From Sorex araneus (lineage: Eukaryota > Chordata > Mammalia > Eulipotyphla > Soricidae), in contig NC_073302.1 in assembly GCF_027595985.1 (NCBI RefSeq), forward strand, positions 10,542,966-10,606,965: a DNA stretch of 64,000 nt. Direction: 5' to 3'. The stretch's first letter is position 1; each line of letters begins with the position of its first letter. Both the position numbers and the translations under genes were made by a program. The notes below the pieces were generated by a model. That model ran no database searches, was not told the DNA's origin, and worked only from the letters and a program-made list of their open reading frames with translations. Below are positions 59,358 through 64,000 of this stretch, piece by piece.

Positions 59358-62300
59358 ATGACACAAAACCACATCACAATAATCTCTCTCAATGTCAATG
59401 GCCTAAATGCACCTATCAAGAGACACAGAGTGGCTAAATGGATCCGGAAATTAAACCCAACATTCTGTTGCCTGCAAGAAACACACCTGAACAAACAGAG
59501 TAAACATAGACTCAAAGTCAAATGATGGAAAACAATCCTCCAAGCAAACAACCCCCTTAAAAAAGCTGGAGTGGCCATCCTGGTATCCGACAACATAGAT
59601 TTCAGGATGAAAAAGATCAAAAGGGACAGCGAAGGTCATTTTCTGTTTATCAAGGGATATGTACAACAGGAAGAAATCACACTCTTAAACGTATATGCTC
59701 CTAACGAACGACCGGCTAAATATTTAAAACAACTCCTAACAGACTTCAAAGAGGACATCACTAACAGCACAATTGTAGTCGGAGAATTCAATACGGCCTT
59801 ATCGCCTCTAGATAGATCCACAAGAACAAAACTCAACAAGGAAACACTGACTCTGAAAGAAGAAATTGAAGAGAGAGGCCTAATAGACCTATACAGGGCC
59901 TTACACCCCAAAAAGAAAGAATACACATTCTTTTCCAGTGCACATGGAACATTTTCAAAAATAGACCATGTACTGGGCCCCAGAACATACCTCAATCGAA
60001 TCGGAAAAATAGAAATTGTATCAACCATCTTTTCAGCCCACGATGCGCTGAAGATAGAAGCTAACCACCCACAAATACGGAAAATCAAATCAAACACCTG
60101 GAAATTAAACAATTCCATGTTGAACAATGAGTGGGTCAAGAAGGAAATCAAGGAAGAAATCAAAAGATACTTAGAAACAAATGAGAATGAAGACACGAGC
60201 TACCAAAACCTATGGGACGCAGCTAAAGCCGTGTTAAGGGGAAAATTTATAGCTCTCCAAGCATTCCTCAGGAAGGAAGAAAGGACCCACATAGATAGCT
60301 TGACTTCACGACTCAAGACCCTAGAAAAGGACCAGAAAAAGGACCCCAAACCAGACCGAAGGAAAGAAGTAATAAAAATTAGAGCAGAAATTAATGACAT
60401 CGAAACAAAAAAACAATCCGAAAGATCAATGAAACGAAGAGTTGGTTCGTTGAGAAAATTAATAAGATTGATAAACCGCTAGCAAGACTCACAAAGAAAG
60501 AAAGAGAGAAAACTCTAATAAATCGAATCAGAAATGAAAAGGGGGACATCATAACAGAAACCAGTGAGATTCAAAAGATCATTAGAGACTACTTTGAAAG
60601 TCTTTACGCCACAAAAAAGGAGAACCTAAAAGAAATGGATGGATTCCTTGATTCCTACCATCTCCCAAGACTGAAGAAAGAAGACCTGGAATACCTGAAT
60701 AGACCCATCAATGTTAAGGAAATTGAAACGGTAATCAAAAACCTCCCCAAAAACAAAAGCCCAGGCCCAGATGGTTTCACTGGCGAATTCTTCCAAACAT
60801 TTAAAGAAGATCTATTGCCTGTTTTCCTCAAACTTTTCCAGGAAATTGAAAAAACAGGAACTCTCTCAAACAGTTTCTATGAAGCACATATATCCCTAAT
60901 ACCAAAAGCAAACAAAGACACCACTAAGAAAGAAAATTACAGACCAATTTCCCTGATGAACACCGATACGAAGATCCTCAACAAAATACTAGCAAATAGG
61001 ATCCAACAACTCATCAAAAAGATCATACATCACGACCAAGTGGGATTCATCCCAGGGATGCAAGGATGGTTTAACATTCGGAAATCAATCAACATAATCC
61101 AGCATATCAACAAAAGGAAAGATAAAAACCATATGATCATATCAATAGATGCAGAGAAAGCATTTGACAAGATCCAACATCCTTTCATGATGAAAACGCT
61201 CGCCAAAATGGGGTTTGGAGGAACTTTCCTCAAGATAGTCGAAGCCATCTATCACAAGCCTACGGCAAGCATTATCCTCAACGGGGAAAAACTAAGGGCC
61301 TTTCCTCTGAGATCAGGCACAAGACAAGGATGCCCACTCTCACCACTCCTCTTCAATATAGTACTGGAAGTACTTGCGATAGCTATTAGACAAGAAAAAG
61401 AGATTAAGGGCATCCAGATAGGAAGGGAAGAAATCAAACTCTCACTATTTGCAGACGACATGATACTATATCTAGAGAAGCCTAAAACCTCTACTAAGAA
61501 ACTCTTAGAAACAATAGACTTATACAGTAAAGTTGCAGGCTACAAAATCAATACCCAAAAATCCATGGCCTTCATATATGCAAACAATGAGGCTGAGGAA
61601 AGGGACATGAAAAAAGCAATCCCATTCACAATCGTGCCCCAGAAAATCAGGTACCTCGGAATCAGCTTAACCAAGGAAGTAAAAGACCTTTACAAAGAAA
61701 ACTACATAACGCTACTCCATGAAATCAAAGAGGACATGAGGAAATGGAAACATATACCCTGCTCGTGGATAGGGAGAATCAATGTTGTCAAAATGGCAAT
61801 ACTCCCTAAAGCATTATACAGATTCAATGCGATCCCTATAAATATACCCATGACATTCTTCAAAGAAATGGATCAAGCAATCCTAAAATTCATATGGAAT
61901 AACAAACGTCCAAGGATAGCTAAAACAATTCTTGGGATAAAGACGATGGGAGGCATCACCATCCCCAACCTCAAACTTTACTACAAAGCAGTAACAATTA
62001 AAACAGCATGGTACTGGAACAAAGGCAGAGCCGTAGACCAATGGAACAGGGTGGAATATCCCTACACACAACCCCAAATGTATGACCATCTAATCTTTGA
62101 TAAGGGAGCAAGAGATGTGAAGTGGAGCAAGGAAAGCCTCTTTAACAAATGGTGCTGGCACAACTAGACAACCACATGCAAAAAAATGGGTTTAGACCTT
62201 GACCTGACACCATGCACAAAAGTCACATCAAAATGGATTAAAGACCTCAACATTAGACCACAATCCATAAGGTACATTGAAGACAAGTCGGCGAAACCCT

Positions 62301-63174
62301 CCACGATATTGAAGATAAAGGTATCTTCAAAGGTGACACGGAACTAAGCAATCTAGTAAAAACAGAGATCAACAAATGGGACTACATTAAACTAAAAAGC
62401 TTCTGCACCGCAAGAGATACAGTGACCAGAATACAAAGACTATCCACAGAATGGGAAAGGATATTTACACAATACCCATCAGATAAGGGGTTGATATCAA
62501 TGGTATATAAAGCACTGGTTGAGCTCTACAAGAAGAAAACATCCAACCCCATCAAAAAATGGGGCAAAGAAATGAACAGAAACTTTACCAAGGAAGAAAT
62601 ACGAATGGCCAAAAGGCACATGAAAAAGTGCTCTACATCACTAATCATCAGAGAGATGCAGATCAAAACAACCATGAGATACCACCTCACACCACAGAGA
62701 CTAGCACACATCCAAAAGAACAAAAGCAACCGCTGTTGGAGAGGATGTGGGGAGAAAGGGACCCTTCTTCACTGCTGGTGGGAATGCCGACTGGTTGAGC
62801 CCTTCTGGAAAACAATTTGAACGACTCTCAAAAAATTAGATATTGAATTCCCATTTGACCCAGCAATACCACTGCTGGGAATATATCCCAGAGAGGCAAA
62901 AAAGTACAATCGAAACAACATCTGCACATGTATGTTCATCGCAGCACTGTTTACAATAGCCAGAATCTGGAAAAAACCCGAATGCCCCAGAACGGATGAC
63001 TGGTTGAGGAAACTTTGGTACATCTATACAATGGAATACTATGCAGCTGTTAGAAAAAAGGAGGTCAAGAATTTTGTAGTTAAGTGGATGGGCATGAAAA
63101 GTTTCATGCTGAGTGAAATGAGTCAGAAAGAGAGAGACAGACATAGAAAGATTGCACTCATCTATGGTATATAG
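59358..63174 (+). pseudogene. L1 ORF2 (endonuclease and reverse transcriptase), about five lesions
   Basis: Starts 42 bases after the ORF1 stop (MTQNHITIISLNVNGLNAP). The endonuclease has [22 protein letters not shown] and [12 protein letters not shown]. The VGDFN-type motif reads VGEFN, which would alter a catalytic-site Asp. The reverse transcriptase has [63 protein letters not shown] and FADD at 61448-61459. The C-terminal knuckle [18 protein letters not shown] (62731-62790) keeps Cys/Cys/His/Cys. Lesions: TGA at 59523-59525; a one-base frameshift in the A-run at 60404-60411; TAG at 62165-62167; a frame change between 62168 and 62422; TGA at 62818-62820. The longest open stretch is 510 codons (60635-62167). 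Confidence 0.92.
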
Positions 63175-63656
63175 AATAACAGAGTGGGAGACTAACACCC
63201 AAGAACTGTAGAAATAAGTACCAGGAGGTTGACTCCATGGCTTCGAGGCTGGCCTCACGTTCCGGGGAAAGGTCAACTCAGAGAAGCGATCACCAACTAC
63301 ATTGTAGTCGAAGGCCATGTGGGGGAAGGGAGTTGCGGGCTGAATGAGGGCTAGAGACTGAGCACAGCGGCCACTCAACACCTTTATTGCAAACCACAAC
63401 AGCTAATTAGAGAGAGAAAACAGAAGGGAATGCCTTGCCACAGTGGCAGGGTGGGGTGGGGGGGAGATGGGATTGGGGAGGGTGGGAGGGACACTGGGTT
63501 TACGGGTGGTGGAGAATGGGCACTGGTGAAGGGATGGGTTCCCAAACTTTGTATGAGGGAAGTATAAGCACAAAAGTGTATTAATCTGTAACTGTACCCT
63601 CACGGTGATTCTCTAATTAAAAATAAATAAATTAAAAAATATATATATATAAAAAA
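63175..63656 (+). other. L1 3'UTR with G-rich tract and A/TA tail
   Basis: The G-rich tract at 63449-63490 (several runs of three to seven G) is typical of L1 3'UTRs and can form G-quadruplexes. The terminus CTCACGGTGATTCTCTAATT is followed by A-rich and TA-repeat tail (63617-63658). Confidence 0.8.
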
Positions 63657-64000
63657 AAGAAGTCTTTAACCCTAAAAAACAATTAGTGACCAAGATACAA
63701 AGACAACACAGGGAATGAGAAAAATTATCTATGCAAAACCCATCTGATAAGGGGTTAATATCAAAGCTATATAAGACACTGGTAGAGATATATGAGCATG
63801 AAAAATGCTCTTCATCAATAATTATCAGGAGATGCAAATCAAAGCAATGATATATCATCTCACATCATAGAGACGGGCACACATCGTAAAGTACAGGAAC
63901 AACCAGTGCTGGTGCAGATGCGGGGAGAGAGGGACTCTTTCATTGTTGGTGAGAATGTCACCTGGTCTGACCTTTTTGGAAAACAATATGGACATTACTC
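63657..64000 (+). repeat. OR unit D, continuing out of the window
   Basis: Resumes the old L1 text of 25570-25910 after the young L1, starting with the second AAGAAGTCTT and running through CCATCTGATAAGGGGTTAAT and GGGGAGAGAGGGACTCTTTC. Only part of the unit is inside the window; no gene is reached. Confidence 0.85.

Larger units (their letters stand above)
57800..63656 (+). mobile_element. Nearly complete L1 (5'UTR, ORF1, ORF2, 3'UTR, tail)
   Basis: A 5.86-kb element flanked by a perfect 10-base duplication AAGAAGTCTT (57790-57799, 63657-63666). The parallel site at 25561-25573 is uninterrupted, which proves insertion after the duplication that made units B and D. It has a GC-rich leader, both ORFs with only a handful of lesions, a G-rich 3'UTR and an A-rich/TA tail. 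It is the best reference in this window for the young L1 family found at 6679, 14501, 40570 and 46528. Confidence 0.95.

Noticed and set aside
1-64000. CRISPR array, operon, bacterial or phage system
   Set aside because: No direct-repeat/spacer pattern, no bacterial ribosome-binding sites or gene packing; the content is mammalian.

Overview
The window is mammalian nuclear DNA: an olfactory-receptor (OR) cluster buried in retrotransposons. There is no operon structure and there are no bacterial signals. The best guess for the source is a shrew (Soricidae, probably Sorex). The evidence is (i) about nine good copies of a tRNA-derived SINE of the kind I associate with shrews, (ii) mammalian L1 elements, and (iii) an RTE-type non-LTR retrotransposon whose protein resembles nematode RTE-1 rather than mammalian BovB. 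A horizontally acquired RTE (RTE1_Sar) has been reported from the common shrew. The species call rests on recognition by eye, not on a search.

Host genes: two apparently intact, intronless class II OR coding regions on the minus strand (5269-6222, 317 aa; 39430-40374, 314 aa; about 86% identical by eye, OR1-family-like), one decapitated OR copy on the plus strand (30411-30959), and a broken NAA10/NAA11 retrocopy (2010-2544). Everything else I can assign is repeat.

Layout: 1-2685, RTE cut by the window edge and interrupted by the NAA10 retrocopy. 2690-10590, OR unit A. 10590-18545, RTE derivative, internally deleted L1, unknown poly-A retrocopy, LTR, and a twin-primed (5'-inverted) L1. 19036-22310, near full-length RTE on the minus strand. 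22311-26650, old L1 pieces and an RTE tail fragment. 25308-31740, OR unit B, inverted relative to A. 31753-37009, old L1, SINEs and copies of an unclassified composite retroposon. 37010-46510, OR unit C, same orientation as A. 46528-50145, L1. 50150-54335, old L1 split by a solo LTR. 54540-57545, duplicate of the old L1/RTE-fragment block. 57546-64000, start of a fourth unit (D) interrupted by an almost complete L1 (57800-63656) with target-site duplications.

The OR genes expanded by direct and inverted segmental duplication, and retroelements landed before and after the copying. Several insertions (L1 in A, the full-length L1 in D, one SINE, one LTR, the composite retroposon in A) have an empty counterpart elsewhere in the window, which confirms their boundaries and orders the events. 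The most unusual items are the nematode-like RTE with ORF-less derivatives that join its 5' leader to its 3' tail, and the roughly 0.9-kb composite retroposon with a tandemly repeated head and an L1-like tail.
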